A stretch of 64,000 nt of DNA from an uncultured Prevotella sp. (GTDB lineage: Bacteria; Bacteroidota; Bacteroidia; Bacteroidales; Bacteroidaceae), in NCBI GenBank assembly GCA_946405145.1, contig CAMJGE010000002.1, positions 1 through 64,000 of the forward strand, written 5' to 3'. A model generated the notes under the pieces. It had not been told where the DNA came from. It searched no databases and saw only the letters and a list, made by a program, of their open reading frames with translations. Below are positions 18,202 through 27,240 of this stretch, one piece after another. Position 1 is the stretch's first letter; every line of letters starts with the position of its first letter. The translations under genes were made by a program, and so were the position numbers.

Positions 18202-18921
18202 TTATTCCTCATCCTCAGATGACATTTTCATCGACGAGCCTACATTCTGATTATGGGCAGCATCATCTTCTTGCTTCTTCTGAGCCGAAGTCTGCTGATG
18301 AGTCAGCCACTGGTTATAGGCATCCTCTATCTCCTTCAGTTTATCATCATGTATCCCTTCGCGTTTATTAATCCACATGTCGTTCACCTCATCCACAGCC
18401 TGCTTCATATTGTCAACCTCCAATGGACTTATATCGGCACTTAATGCCGCAAACTGGACATCCGCTTCCATCTTGGCTTTCTCCATGTCAGCCTTACACA
18501 TTTTGTAGAAGGTGTCAACACTCTGGTTTAGCACATCACGACGATCATCATTCACCTCTGGCATAGTCAGCTTCAGATACGACACCTCCTGCTTACCGCT
18601 ACCATCACCAGGATCCACCGTTTCCTTCACGATTTCCTGGATAAACTCAGGATGGGCGACCTTGGTTGCCTTCGCAATATCAAGCAGGTCGTCCTGAATC
18701 TTCGGAACGATATAAATAGAATAGTCGTCACCATCCTTCTTGCCGACAAAACCCACATCTTCAATATTCTTCAGTTGATCCTCAATGGGCACTTGGATGG
18801 GCAGCATAGATGCTTCTTCTGCTTTGACACAAAGGTTCATATAGCGGTAGTTCAAAGCACCAACATAACCCTTCAACTCTTCAGACAACTGACTCAGCTT
18901 ATTAATAATAGAACGTTTCAT
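18202..18921 (-). CDS. Ribosome-recycling-factor-like protein in the VgrG cluster
   Basis: 239 residues, no signal peptide. By eye it follows RRF (PF01765) along its length: an N-terminal helix (1-30), a beta-rich insert (about 35-110), then MPEVNDDRRDVL at 120-131 in place of PPLTEERRKxL, followed by two long helices to about 205 containing ADISPLEVD and DDKLKEIED, the spacing seen in RRF. A hydrophilic acidic tail (206-239) is extra; real RRF is about 185 residues. The RTGRA motif and the arginines around the functional R132 of E. coli RRF are replaced by non-arginine residues, so a normal ribosome-splitting role is doubtful. It lies 44 bases downstream of the beta-helix gene in the vgrG operon. 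It may be a T6SS adaptor or effector. Confidence 0.6.
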   Translation of the reverse strand: MKRSIINKLSQLSEELKGYVGALNYRYMNLCVKAEEASMLPIQVPIEDQLKNIEDVGFVGKKDGDDYSIYIVPKIQDDLLDIAKATKVAHPEFIQEIVKETVDPGDGSGKQEVSYLKLTMPEVNDDRRDVLNQSVDTFYKMCKADMEKAKMEADVQFAALSADISPLEVDNMKQAVDEVNDMWINKREGIHDDKLKEIEDAYNQWLTHQQTSAQKKQEDDAAHNQNVGSSMKMSSEDEE

Positions 18922-18965
18922 ATCTATCTCTTTTTAACTCTAAACACTAAATTCTAAACACTAAC

Positions 18966-20924
18966 CTACTCCTTCGGCGCATCCTCTGTCTTGAGTTTGG
19001 CACTCAGGCTACCGCCACCGCCAGCACCGCCGGCACCCATACCATCAGTGATATTAGGCGACTTGAACGACGACTTCGCTTCCAGGTGATCAATCGAAGC
19101 CTTGGGAGCCTTCACTTCACCCTTCACCTCCGTCTTGTCGTTGATGGTGGTTGGACCATATACCTCAGTCTTGCTACCACCCAGAGAAGCATTGCCGCCA
19201 TCGAGCTGTACCACAGCCTTTCCGTCGCCCTGCTGTATCTCCAGCGTCTTGTCGGCAAAGGCCCCGATCTCTTCGCTGACAGCCTGTATCTTCTTGCTCT
19301 TGATGTCTTTCGACTTAGAGCCTACATACATCTTTTCAGATACGAGCGTCATGGTGCTGCCTGCAGCGAGCTTGTCGTCGGTAAGTTTCTCCTTATCCAC
19401 ATCCATCGACTTCACGGCAACGGCCTTGGCGTTCAAGCTGATGCTTCCGGTAGCCTTGCCTTCCGTATCGGCAGCGAGCATACCCATCTTCTCTGAGCGC
19501 ATCTCAATCTTACTGTCTTTAGTCAGCGTCTTGGGCTTCAGCTTGCCCTCAGCCACCTCGTAGTCGAGTGTCTCCACTGCCACCGTCTTCGATCTGAGGA
19601 TGAAGTCACCCTCCGACTTGAATTCACCTTTCGTGAGCTTACCCTTGTCGTCGCGCTCCAAGTTCGAAGGTGTGGCGGTAGATACCTCAATCGCCTTAGC
19701 AGTGATGCTCACCTTACCATCGGCAGCCAAGCCTTTCTCTGTGTATTTTTCATCTTTCTTCTGATAGTCCATTGCCTCCAGCCTGATGTCTTTCGACGAG
19801 ATATTCACCTGACCGGCAGAAGTAATTTCGCTGCCATCGGCCTTCGGGTTAGCAGTGGTGATCATCACATTCTCCGAAGACAGAGCGAACGTACCATTCT
19901 CCACAAGTGTGCCGTCAGGCTTATTCATGCTGATACCCATCTGAGGCGTCCAGACACGGATGCCAGCTCCATCGTTCGAACGGAAGTTGCTGTCACCGTC
20001 CTGCGTCGTCATATTGATCATTTCCGCATTGAGCGACAATTGGGCGCCTGTCGTCTTCTTCTTGAAGTCATCACCCGACTTGATAGCGTTCTTCTCCGCC
20101 TCCAAAGCAGTAATCTGTCGGTTCACCTCAGCCTGCTTCGACACACTATGAATGAAGTCGATGGTCAGACGGTATAAAGACGGCATCATGCTCTCCATAA
20201 TGTAACGATCCTTCTCAAGAGCGACCATGTTAACGCGGGTGTTATAGGCACTGTCATTCTTCTTCTCTTCATCATCAATCGTATCCTGCAGATTTTTGAA
20301 GAACTTCTCGATGTCACTCTTCTGCTTCGAGGTGAGCGTCTTCAAATCACTCTTCTGTTGCTTCAGTGCTGACACTTTAGCTTCAATAGCGGCCTTACGC
20401 ACTTCGCTTGAGACAGAAGCATCGATATCCAGCAACTGGTCAGAATGGATGGTGATACCACTACCTCCGGAAATAGTAATGGGTCTGGAGAATGTATCTT
20501 TGGCATCATTACTCTGAAGTACCACCGAACGAGCTTGAGTCAGTACGGCAGAATGTGGATAGACCACAGCCTCTTGCCCATCGATACCGGGATCGACAGC
20601 GATCTGCTGAATCACAGGGGAACGGCTGATGATTTTACCTGTCTCCCCGACACCCTCGACATCCACTTCTGAGCCTCGGACAATCACCTTGCCACCGCTT
20701 TTCAGATCACCGCTCCTATCCACATGGCCGATAATAATCTCTGGTGCTGAGATCACGATGCGATTCTCATCATAGATATACTGTCCTTGATCCAGTCGCT
20801 CGAAGATATCGGTCTTCAGCTGCTGCATGGCTATCTTCTGCTTGTGGATCTCTTCAACATCTTTTTCTACACAGTTCAGGAAGTCGCCCATGGCTTTCTT
20901 CCAATCGTCAAATATATAATCCAT
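18966..20924 (-). CDS. Beta-helical spike-like protein of the VgrG cluster
   Basis: 652 residues from the ATG at 20924 (a TTG two codons upstream is rejected). Residues 1-60 are helical. About 60-180 is beta-rich (SAPEIIIGHVDRSGD, GGKVIVRGSEVDVEG). A coiled coil lies at about 180-285. The rest is a series of short imperfect strand repeats of the form I-S-hydrophobic-x-A/S-K-x-hydrophobic-x-V, for example SITAKAIEVST, LRSKTVAVETLDY and SLNAKAVAVKSMD, ending in a glycine-rich GMGAGGAGGGGS tail. This resembles VgrG-type needle repeats without the gp27 or OB domains. It starts 18 bases after the vgrG stop. A second spike or cargo-bearing needle is the likely idea; no family is recognised. Confidence 0.6.
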   Translation of the reverse strand: MDYIFDDWKKAMGDFLNCVEKDVEEIHKQKIAMQQLKTDIFERLDQGQYIYDENRIVISAPEIIIGHVDRSGDLKSGGKVIVRGSEVDVEGVGETGKIISRSPVIQQIAVDPGIDGQEAVVYPHSAVLTQARSVVLQSNDAKDTFSRPITISGGSGITIHSDQLLDIDASVSSEVRKAAIEAKVSALKQQKSDLKTLTSKQKSDIEKFFKNLQDTIDDEEKKNDSAYNTRVNMVALEKDRYIMESMMPSLYRLTIDFIHSVSKQAEVNRQITALEAEKNAIKSGDDFKKKTTGAQLSLNAEMINMTTQDGDSNFRSNDGAGIRVWTPQMGISMNKPDGTLVENGTFALSSENVMITTANPKADGSEITSAGQVNISSKDIRLEAMDYQKKDEKYTEKGLAADGKVSITAKAIEVSTATPSNLERDDKGKLTKGEFKSEGDFILRSKTVAVETLDYEVAEGKLKPKTLTKDSKIEMRSEKMGMLAADTEGKATGSISLNAKAVAVKSMDVDKEKLTDDKLAAGSTMTLVSEKMYVGSKSKDIKSKKIQAVSEEIGAFADKTLEIQQGDGKAVVQLDGGNASLGGSKTEVYGPTTINDKTEVKGEVKAPKASIDHLEAKSSFKSPNITDGMGAGGAGGGGSLSAKLKTEDAPKE

Positions 20925-20942
20925 ACTCAATCTCCTTTAATA

Positions 20943-23900
20943 TTATACACTTAACATTGCTTTTCTAACTCTTCCTACATAGGCACTACCATTAGGTTCA
21001 CGAGGATGCTGTGGGTCGGGTTCCAAGCCTTCTGCACCACCAACATTTGCTCGGTAGATACCCCTGTCAAGAACCATTGTACCATCATTAGTCGAGAAGA
21101 GGATCTCACCTTTCTTGCTGGATCCGTAGAAGAGACTGCAAAAATCAGTAAACATGTTCTTAATATCAAGTACACCGGAGAAATTATTCGCAAGCGCATC
21201 TCCAACACCTTCTCCTACCTGTGACCAGAAAGACTCCTCCTTCTTCTTTTTGATTGTCTGTATGCTCCTGCAATACTTTGCCCAATCTTCATCCGAGCAG
21301 TCAGGCTTAGGCTCAGCGAATACGGTGGGTTTCGTAATTCCATTACACTCCGTTGCAGAACGAGGAATCTCAAAACCTTTCACTAAGTCGATAAAGAATT
21401 TCCGACATACTTTCTTCTTTTCAGCAGCAATATCAGGATACTCCACACTGAATTTTTTATAAGTATCATCATCCTTCAGTTTCTTGAGCAGACTGAAATC
21501 AGGTAGATTATTGGTAGTAAGGGTATTATTCAATACCTGGTATTTGTTATTCTTACCTGATTTAACCTCAAGATTCTTCAATTTCTTAATGGCTCCTGCA
21601 AGCTGTTTCACCGCTTCAATAAGGGCATTTTTCTTTGTTGTCTGGAGTCCAACAGTTTGTGTCCACATATTCTTAAGTAGTTTATCGCTGGTAATTCCAG
21701 CTATCGTTGCTGTTGCTACTTTCTTGAAATGAGCAATGATATTCAACTTCGGATCCTGATCAGCTGTAACATCCTCAAATACACCCTTGAATCCTATAAC
21801 AGTCTTGGGGTCTTTGTCTGGATTAGCCCAAAGATCATTGATGATACTATCAATAGTATTACATTGCAGTTCACCATCTTTGTTCTTGTAATCATTAATC
21901 AATATGTCAAGCCCCAATTTTTTAGATTTGGCCACCAAATAAAGATTAGCTTGATCATCATAACACTTATTTACAACCTTAGTGATCCTTTCAAAAGATT
22001 CGGCACATATTTTATCATCTGAAAAGATACTAAACGATGACACAAATTGAGCCGGTTTCTGCATCGACTTCCTATAGGCTTCAATTGGATAACCAGTCTT
22101 TTTACCGCCAGCTTCGAGCATCATATAGCGACCTGCCGAAATCTGGATCTTACCCTCCACAGGCTTAAATATTACCTCTACGATATGTCGCAGTAGAGAT
22201 AAATCGGTCACATTCACAAGGAGTGAGGCAATCTTATCGGTCAGCAAATTAGTGGCGGTTCTCGCAACCGTAACTGTATTATAACTCTCACCGTCCATCC
22301 ACCACTTCTGACTGATATTCTTACCCGATGACAGTGTCAGGTTGTTGCCTGCCTCTATCGACACATTCTTACCTTTGATTTTCACGTCACCATTAGGTGC
22401 ACTGATAGTAATACCCGTGAAGGCATTGATTTTCACATCACCCCAAGGCGACTTGATCGTGATATTTCTATTGTCGGTACAGCCCTTGATACTCCAAAAA
22501 CCATACTTATCGCACAATTCAATACTACCTTCCATGCTCTTATTGCCACTAAAACCTCCAAAGGACGTATTTGCAGGATCGAGGCTCTGAATCATCTTAA
22601 GACCAGGATTAAAGGATGCAAGAAGTGCATTCAGACCTGCACCATAGCCGTCACTCATCTTGATTGATTGACCAGCGGGAGTCCTGTGAACGATGTTATT
22701 GGCCCTCAAAGCAAACGGCATTGTGGTATCTACAGTACCTACGACATAGGGACGCTCCACATTGCCATTAAGGAAATTCACAACCACCTGATCCCCCTTG
22801 TAATGCTGGGCATAGATTCCTGCATTTTCCGTACCTGAGCTACTTGCAAATAGCAACCACGGAGTGCTCCACTCTTTACTTCCTTGCCAATTGAACTTCA
22901 CGCGCACACGATTCTGACGCAAGGGGTCGTTGACATCTGACACCTTAGCCATCTGAGTACCGGAATACCTCACATGACCTTCTGGAATAATTGATGGAAA
23001 ATACTTTGTTTGAGTGCCAGAATCAGTAACTTCAGGAATGGCAGTAATTTTAAAATTAACTTTCTTCGGATCAGTACAAAACACAATCTCGTTATCATTC
23101 ATGATTTTCAAAATCTTAGGCTGATAACCCTCTACTTTCACCACAAGATAATTCTTGTCATTTTTGGTGATAATCTGTCCTAACTTGATATCTGGATAGG
23201 TGGTTTCGAATTCCACGATGATGGAATTCTGGCCTGACACAAGCTCCTGTTTTATAACTTTTTGATAGACGTCAGAATCCAGGATGGGTGAAAACTCTGA
23301 GAACGGATTTAACTTCGTTTTACCACTGAACTGCTCATCATTAAATTTGATCTCAGAATTCGACTTATTGTTGAAATACATATTATCAAAGTCGGTGTTG
23401 AGACCTTCACTATATTTATTTGCCTGATAAGCAGCTATGCCGTCATCAACGATCTGGTCAACGAGAAATTTTAAAATGGTCTTTTCATTGTTAAGGAAAG
23501 CAGCGGCCTTCTTCATCAAATAGACATCACCATCCTTTTCCTTAAAACTCAGAAGACTATCCATCTCACCCTTAACAATATCATACTCACCTTTAGTCAA
23601 AGGGTTATTCAAAATCTGCTTATCAATTGGCGCCTCTGCATGATAAGAGCCAATATTCTCCTGGGTCGGGAGATTATTTGTCAAATCACTATAGGTGGTA
23701 TTACTGGCAGTATCCAGAATTGATTTATCAACTGCATCGCCCTTGTAACCGACACACAGATTACCATCCTCGTAATACAAGAACTCAGCCCACCTATTGG
23801 TGGTACGCTTCAGGAAAGAATAGAAGCTCTCATTATACTGCACCAAATAAGGGAAGATATGCTCTTGTGTGCCTTTCTTCAACATTTTCAGGTTATTGTA

Positions 23901-24560
23901 GTCTATAGACACTGTCGAATCTTTTTTATAAGGCAGTTTATAGTTCTTAATCTCTTCAGACAGAATTTCAGAACATAACTTCTTCGACACAAACGAACGA
24001 CAGTAATCATGTAGCGTCAGCATTTTGTCTGGACTATACATCTTAAAGGTGACATACATGGCATCCTGCTTGTATTGGGGCACAATCTCATGAATATAGT
24101 AATCATCGCATACTTCAGTATTGTCACACTTCAATGTCACCTGCTTATTGATAAAAGATGATTCCAGATCTGCCTTGGAGATCTCAGCTGTAAATGTCAT
24201 ACCAGAGCTATCTGTACCTTTATCTTCAGACCCTGGAGCGATCTGAATCTCAGCGATAATCTCATTCGGCTTATACATCTCTTTCGTGAAATGTATATTC
24301 TGTAGATTGAACGCAAACCTTACGACACCATTACCACTTTTTATACTTTTCGTAGGAGGTTTCATTCCCTCTTGAACGGTAGTAATTTCTGTCCAGTTTG
24401 CATCATAATTACAATAATCTTCTTTATAAGAAGATCCTGTTTTCATCTCAAGATCAAGTTGCTCTGTTAATGGTTCTCCCTTTGGATCACATGTACCGGT
24501 CACATTGTAAATTATCAATGTTACTGTTCCTGTCGTTTCTATTTTTGTAGATGCAGCCAT
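20943..24560 (-). CDS. tssI: VgrG/TssI spike protein with a long C-terminal extension
   Basis: 1205 residues. Residues about 1-520 form the gp27-like base. About 525-610 is the gp5-like OB fold, with NRVRVKFNWQG, STPWLLFASS, KGDQVVVNFLNGNVERPYVVG. About 685-755 holds needle repeats such as GDVKINAFTGITISAPNGD and NVSIEAGNNLTL. The remaining 450 residues are unusual: helical and lysine-rich, with a cysteine-containing stretch (CNGITKP, CSDEDWAKYC) and a final beta segment FSTNDGTMVLDRGIYRANVGG. No known effector domain is recognised there. VgrG trimers form the T6SS spike. Two tube-like genes lie just upstream and a beta-helix gene just downstream. Confidence 0.9.
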   Translation of the reverse strand: MAASTKIETTGTVTLIIYNVTGTCDPKGEPLTEQLDLEMKTGSSYKEDYCNYDANWTEITTVQEGMKPPTKSIKSGNGVVRFAFNLQNIHFTKEMYKPNEIIAEIQIAPGSEDKGTDSSGMTFTAEISKADLESSFINKQVTLKCDNTEVCDDYYIHEIVPQYKQDAMYVTFKMYSPDKMLTLHDYCRSFVSKKLCSEILSEEIKNYKLPYKKDSTVSIDYNNLKMLKKGTQEHIFPYLVQYNESFYSFLKRTTNRWAEFLYYEDGNLCVGYKGDAVDKSILDTASNTTYSDLTNNLPTQENIGSYHAEAPIDKQILNNPLTKGEYDIVKGEMDSLLSFKEKDGDVYLMKKAAAFLNNEKTILKFLVDQIVDDGIAAYQANKYSEGLNTDFDNMYFNNKSNSEIKFNDEQFSGKTKLNPFSEFSPILDSDVYQKVIKQELVSGQNSIIVEFETTYPDIKLGQIITKNDKNYLVVKVEGYQPKILKIMNDNEIVFCTDPKKVNFKITAIPEVTDSGTQTKYFPSIIPEGHVRYSGTQMAKVSDVNDPLRQNRVRVKFNWQGSKEWSTPWLLFASSSGTENAGIYAQHYKGDQVVVNFLNGNVERPYVVGTVDTTMPFALRANNIVHRTPAGQSIKMSDGYGAGLNALLASFNPGLKMIQSLDPANTSFGGFSGNKSMEGSIELCDKYGFWSIKGCTDNRNITIKSPWGDVKINAFTGITISAPNGDVKIKGKNVSIEAGNNLTLSSGKNISQKWWMDGESYNTVTVARTATNLLTDKIASLLVNVTDLSLLRHIVEVIFKPVEGKIQISAGRYMMLEAGGKKTGYPIEAYRKSMQKPAQFVSSFSIFSDDKICAESFERITKVVNKCYDDQANLYLVAKSKKLGLDILINDYKNKDGELQCNTIDSIINDLWANPDKDPKTVIGFKGVFEDVTADQDPKLNIIAHFKKVATATIAGITSDKLLKNMWTQTVGLQTTKKNALIEAVKQLAGAIKKLKNLEVKSGKNNKYQVLNNTLTTNNLPDFSLLKKLKDDDTYKKFSVEYPDIAAEKKKVCRKFFIDLVKGFEIPRSATECNGITKPTVFAEPKPDCSDEDWAKYCRSIQTIKKKKEESFWSQVGEGVGDALANNFSGVLDIKNMFTDFCSLFYGSSKKGEILFSTNDGTMVLDRGIYRANVGGAEGLEPDPQHPREPNGSAYVGRVRKAMLSV

Positions 24561-24572
24561 AGTCTTATAATT

Positions 24573-25055
24573 TTAATGGATAAATACACTCTTCAAATTA
24601 TTCTGTTCCTCTCTACCCATATAGATGGTAGAACGTACCAGTATCTCTACGTCGAGCAGCATTTGCTTGTCGATACCTTCCTGGTCTTTCATACTGTTGT
24701 AGTTCTCTTCCACGCCTACGATATAGCCGTTTACCACCATACCGTCCTCGTAATCAGCCAAACGACGGTTAGCGTCGTAAGTCACGTTAAACAGGACGGA
24801 GAAGTCGTAATGACCGTTCAAGGCCAGACGATGATAGAACTCTTTCGCATGCACCGGTGAATTCACGCGGATGGTGAATCTCATGATCACGGGCTTGGTA
24901 GCACCATATACATCACTGCTATTATTGCGCATACGCTCACACTCATATGAGAATTGTTGGATGACCAAACAGTTCTCCTTCAGCACATTCTTGGGATTAT
25001 CCAGAAAATTATCCGGAACCATCACCGCTCTTAACTCATTCGACAGTGTTGCCAT
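24573..25055 (-). CDS. Divergent TssD/tube-like protein next to VgrG
   Basis: 160 residues, no signal or membrane segment. Strands such as PVIMRFTIRVNSPV, DFSVLFNVTYDANRR and GMVVNGYIVGVEENY, and a closing MLLDVEILVRSTIYMG, fit the beta-barrel tail-tube fold and the general Bacteroidetes TssD pattern, but it differs strongly from the two canonical tssD genes at 4811 and 5265. It starts 13 bases after its partner's stop and is 12 bases upstream of vgrG. It could be a tube initiator or adaptor between VgrG and the TssD tube, or a cargo TssD. The assignment is from pattern only. Confidence 0.5.
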   Translation of the reverse strand: MATLSNELRAVMVPDNFLDNPKNVLKENCLVIQQFSYECERMRNNSSDVYGATKPVIMRFTIRVNSPVHAKEFYHRLALNGHYDFSVLFNVTYDANRRLADYEDGMVVNGYIVGVEENYNSMKDQEGIDKQMLLDVEILVRSTIYMGREEQNNLKSVFIH

Positions 25056-25068
25056 AACCTAAATATAT

Positions 25069-25482
25069 TTATAAATGCTGAAAAATGATATTATCAACAG
25101 TGATCGTCTCTGCCTCGAGCGCAAGTTTCAAGTTGCGCCGACGGGAAGAGTTGATATCATAACTTTCTGAGAGGGAGAAGCACTTGGCATTCTCGAAAAG
25201 GATCACCTGGGCGTCTTTCTCATCCAGCTTAGCCTCTGCAGCCAAGCTGATAACGATGCGCCCGCTCTGCACGCCCTGCTTGTCATACCAGTCAAACAGG
25301 TTCAAGTCATTCTTACCCGGAGCTATCACATCCAGTTCCAGACGCTCGCAACGGGCGATACCTTCAGGACGGTACGAATTGAAGGGGCGTTTGAATACAA
25401 ACCGGCAGTCTGATACCAGATAACTCTTGGAATAACGTCCGATATTGTTATCGCCAAATTCTAATGCTGCTAATAATGCCAT
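25069..25482 (-). CDS. Divergent TssD/tube-like protein, first gene of the VgrG operon
   Basis: 137 residues. It opens MALLAALEFGDNNIG, continues with SKSYLVSDCRFVFKRPFNS and RCERLELDVIAPGKNDLNLF, then a SGRIVISL strand and a closing LALEAETITVDNI strand. The strand order fits the TssD beta-barrel, in which an L-W/F-D segment precedes the middle strands. It is diverged from the core tssD genes and from the next gene. First gene after the -7 box at 25509-25516, so it heads the vgrG operon. Tube, adaptor or effector-carrier function is inference. Confidence 0.55.
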   Translation of the reverse strand: MALLAALEFGDNNIGRYSKSYLVSDCRFVFKRPFNSYRPEGIARCERLELDVIAPGKNDLNLFDWYDKQGVQSGRIVISLAAEAKLDEKDAQVILFENAKCFSLSESYDINSSRRRNLKLALEAETITVDNIIFQHL

Positions 25483-25508
25483 ACTTATTTAATTTTAAAA
25501 TTTCGTTG

Positions 25509-25516
25509 CAAAGATA
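25509..25516 (-). promoter_or_regulatory. -7 box of the vgrG operon
   Basis: The minus strand reads TATCTTTG, a perfect match, 26 bases before the ATG at 25482. A TTGC about 23 bases upstream could be the -33 element. Confidence 0.65.
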
Positions 25517-25607
25517 AGACCTATGACGCTTGCTTGCAAGCATTCGCACTCGATTTTTCACCCACTTGTTGCGACAGAGGCGACAATTGACGACAGACAG
25601 CCTGCAA

Positions 25608-27173
25608 TCAGACTTCGTGCTGTCGCGCCTCGAGGGTCTGGGTGATGTGCTGCTCACGATGACAGATGCGCACCTCAATACCAAACTTCTCGTGGATATG
25701 CTCCGCCAGATGCTGGGCTGAATACACACTGCGATGCTGACCGCCAGTACAGCCGAAGCAGAACATCAGCGAGGTGAAACCACGCTGGATGTAACGGCGC
25801 ACGTGGGCATCCGCCAACTTATACACTGAGTCGAGGAACGTCAGGATCTCCCCGTCGTCCTCCAGGAAGCGGATCACCGGCTCGTCAAGACCCGTCAACT
25901 TCTTATACGGCTCATAACGACCGGGGTTGTGGGTACTACGACAGTCGAACACATAACCACCACCATTGCCACTCTCATCCTCAGGAATGCCCTTGGTGAA
26001 GGAGAAGCTGAACACACGCACCACCAGCGGTCCCTGCGCATCATACTTCGAGAAGGTGGCAGGACCATCCTGCGGGTGAGCCTTATAAGGATTAAGGTCG
26101 GTGATCTTATAACCGTCAGCACGACTACCTATCGTCTCTATCTGGGCATACTGAGGCAGCTCGGTGAGCTGTCTGAGCACATCCATCAGATATGGATAGT
26201 GGAACTGTGAGGAGCTTGCCAACAGCTCGCGCAGGTTATGGATGGCGGGGGGTATCGACTCAATAAAGTGCTTCTTCTGCTCGTAATAGCCTCTAAAGCC
26301 ATAGGCACCCAGCACCTGCAGGGTGCGGAACAGCACGAAAAGCGACAGCCGGTTGGCGAAATGGCGGGCAGGAGGCACCTCGATGTAGTTCTTCAGCGAG
26401 TTGTAATACTCATACACGAGTTCGCGCCTCAGCTTGTGGGGATACTTGGCAGAAGCCTGCCAGAGAAATGAAGCTAAGTCGTAGTAATAAGGTCCTTTTC
26501 TTCCACCCTGATAATCGATGAAACGGGGATTACCCTCAGGATCAAGCATCACGTTGCGCGCCTGGAAGTCACGATAGAGGAAACACTCCATCTCGGGCAC
26601 GGGATTATCGGTATCCGTCGTCAGATCCTTAGCAAACAGGCGGAAGTCTGCCTCCAGCTTCAGCTCATGGAAGTCGAGCTCCGTCGCTTTCAGGAAGCAG
26701 TATTTGAAGTAGTTTAGGTCGAACAGCACACTATCCACATTAAACTCCGCCTGGGGATAGCAGTTGGAGAAGTCGAGTCCGCGGGCACCACGTATCTGGA
26801 TGTTCGGCAACTCGCGAATGGTCTTGCGCAACAGTTCTTGCTCTTTCAACGTATAACGGCCACCCGCCTCACGACCACCACGCACGGCATCGAAGAGCGA
26901 TACCGACCCGAGGTCAGTCTGCAGGTAGCGAAGCTCATCGTCGCTGGCCGCCAGCACCTCAGGCACTGGCAGTTTACGACGGCTAAAATGTTCTGTCAGA
27001 TAGATAAAGGCATGATTTTCATCGCGACTGGTACCAATCACGCCGATCACGGTTTGCCCGTCTTGATCCGTCAATCTGAAGTAGGAGCGGTTACTCCCAG
27101 CCCCGGCTAATTGATGGACATTGGCAGGCTCTGCCCCCTTCCATTGCCTATAAAGATCTATCAGTTTCTGCAT
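25608..27173 (-). CDS. APH/AmgK-like kinase fused to a RapZ C-terminal domain
   Basis: 521 residues from the ATG at 27173; a longer frame (27203) is rejected because a -7 box lies inside it at 27183-27190. Residues about 1-330 are an aminoglycoside-phosphotransferase fold with GAGSNRSYFRL, the catalytic FLYRDFQARNVML and metal-binding FIDYQGG. Residues about 375-515 are the RapZ C-terminal domain, with FSFTKG, FDCRSTHNPGR, LMFCFGCTGGQHRSV. AmgK-type kinases phosphorylate MurNAc or GlcNAc in cell-wall recycling, and the RapZ domain senses amino-sugar phosphate in enterobacteria. The fusion is seen in other Bacteroidetes. Its expected partner, a MurU-like enzyme, is 10 kb away. Confidence 0.85.
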   Translation of the reverse strand: MQKLIDLYRQWKGAEPANVHQLAGAGSNRSYFRLTDQDGQTVIGVIGTSRDENHAFIYLTEHFSRRKLPVPEVLAASDDELRYLQTDLGSVSLFDAVRGGREAGGRYTLKEQELLRKTIRELPNIQIRGARGLDFSNCYPQAEFNVDSVLFDLNYFKYCFLKATELDFHELKLEADFRLFAKDLTTDTDNPVPEMECFLYRDFQARNVMLDPEGNPRFIDYQGGRKGPYYYDLASFLWQASAKYPHKLRRELVYEYYNSLKNYIEVPPARHFANRLSLFVLFRTLQVLGAYGFRGYYEQKKHFIESIPPAIHNLRELLASSSQFHYPYLMDVLRQLTELPQYAQIETIGSRADGYKITDLNPYKAHPQDGPATFSKYDAQGPLVVRVFSFSFTKGIPEDESGNGGGYVFDCRSTHNPGRYEPYKKLTGLDEPVIRFLEDDGEILTFLDSVYKLADAHVRRYIQRGFTSLMFCFGCTGGQHRSVYSAQHLAEHIHEKFGIEVRICHREQHITQTLEARQHEV

Positions 27174-27182
27174 ATCTGGGGA

Positions 27183-27190
27183 CAAAGTTA
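27183..27190 (-). promoter_or_regulatory. -7 box of the APH-RapZ gene
   Basis: The minus strand reads TAACTTTG, 9 bases before the ATG at 27173. It fixes the start and implies a very short leader. Confidence 0.6.
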
Positions 27191-27240
27191 GAAAAAAAAT
27201 CAAAAAGAAAAGAAAGAATTAGCTGAAAAATATCAATCCG

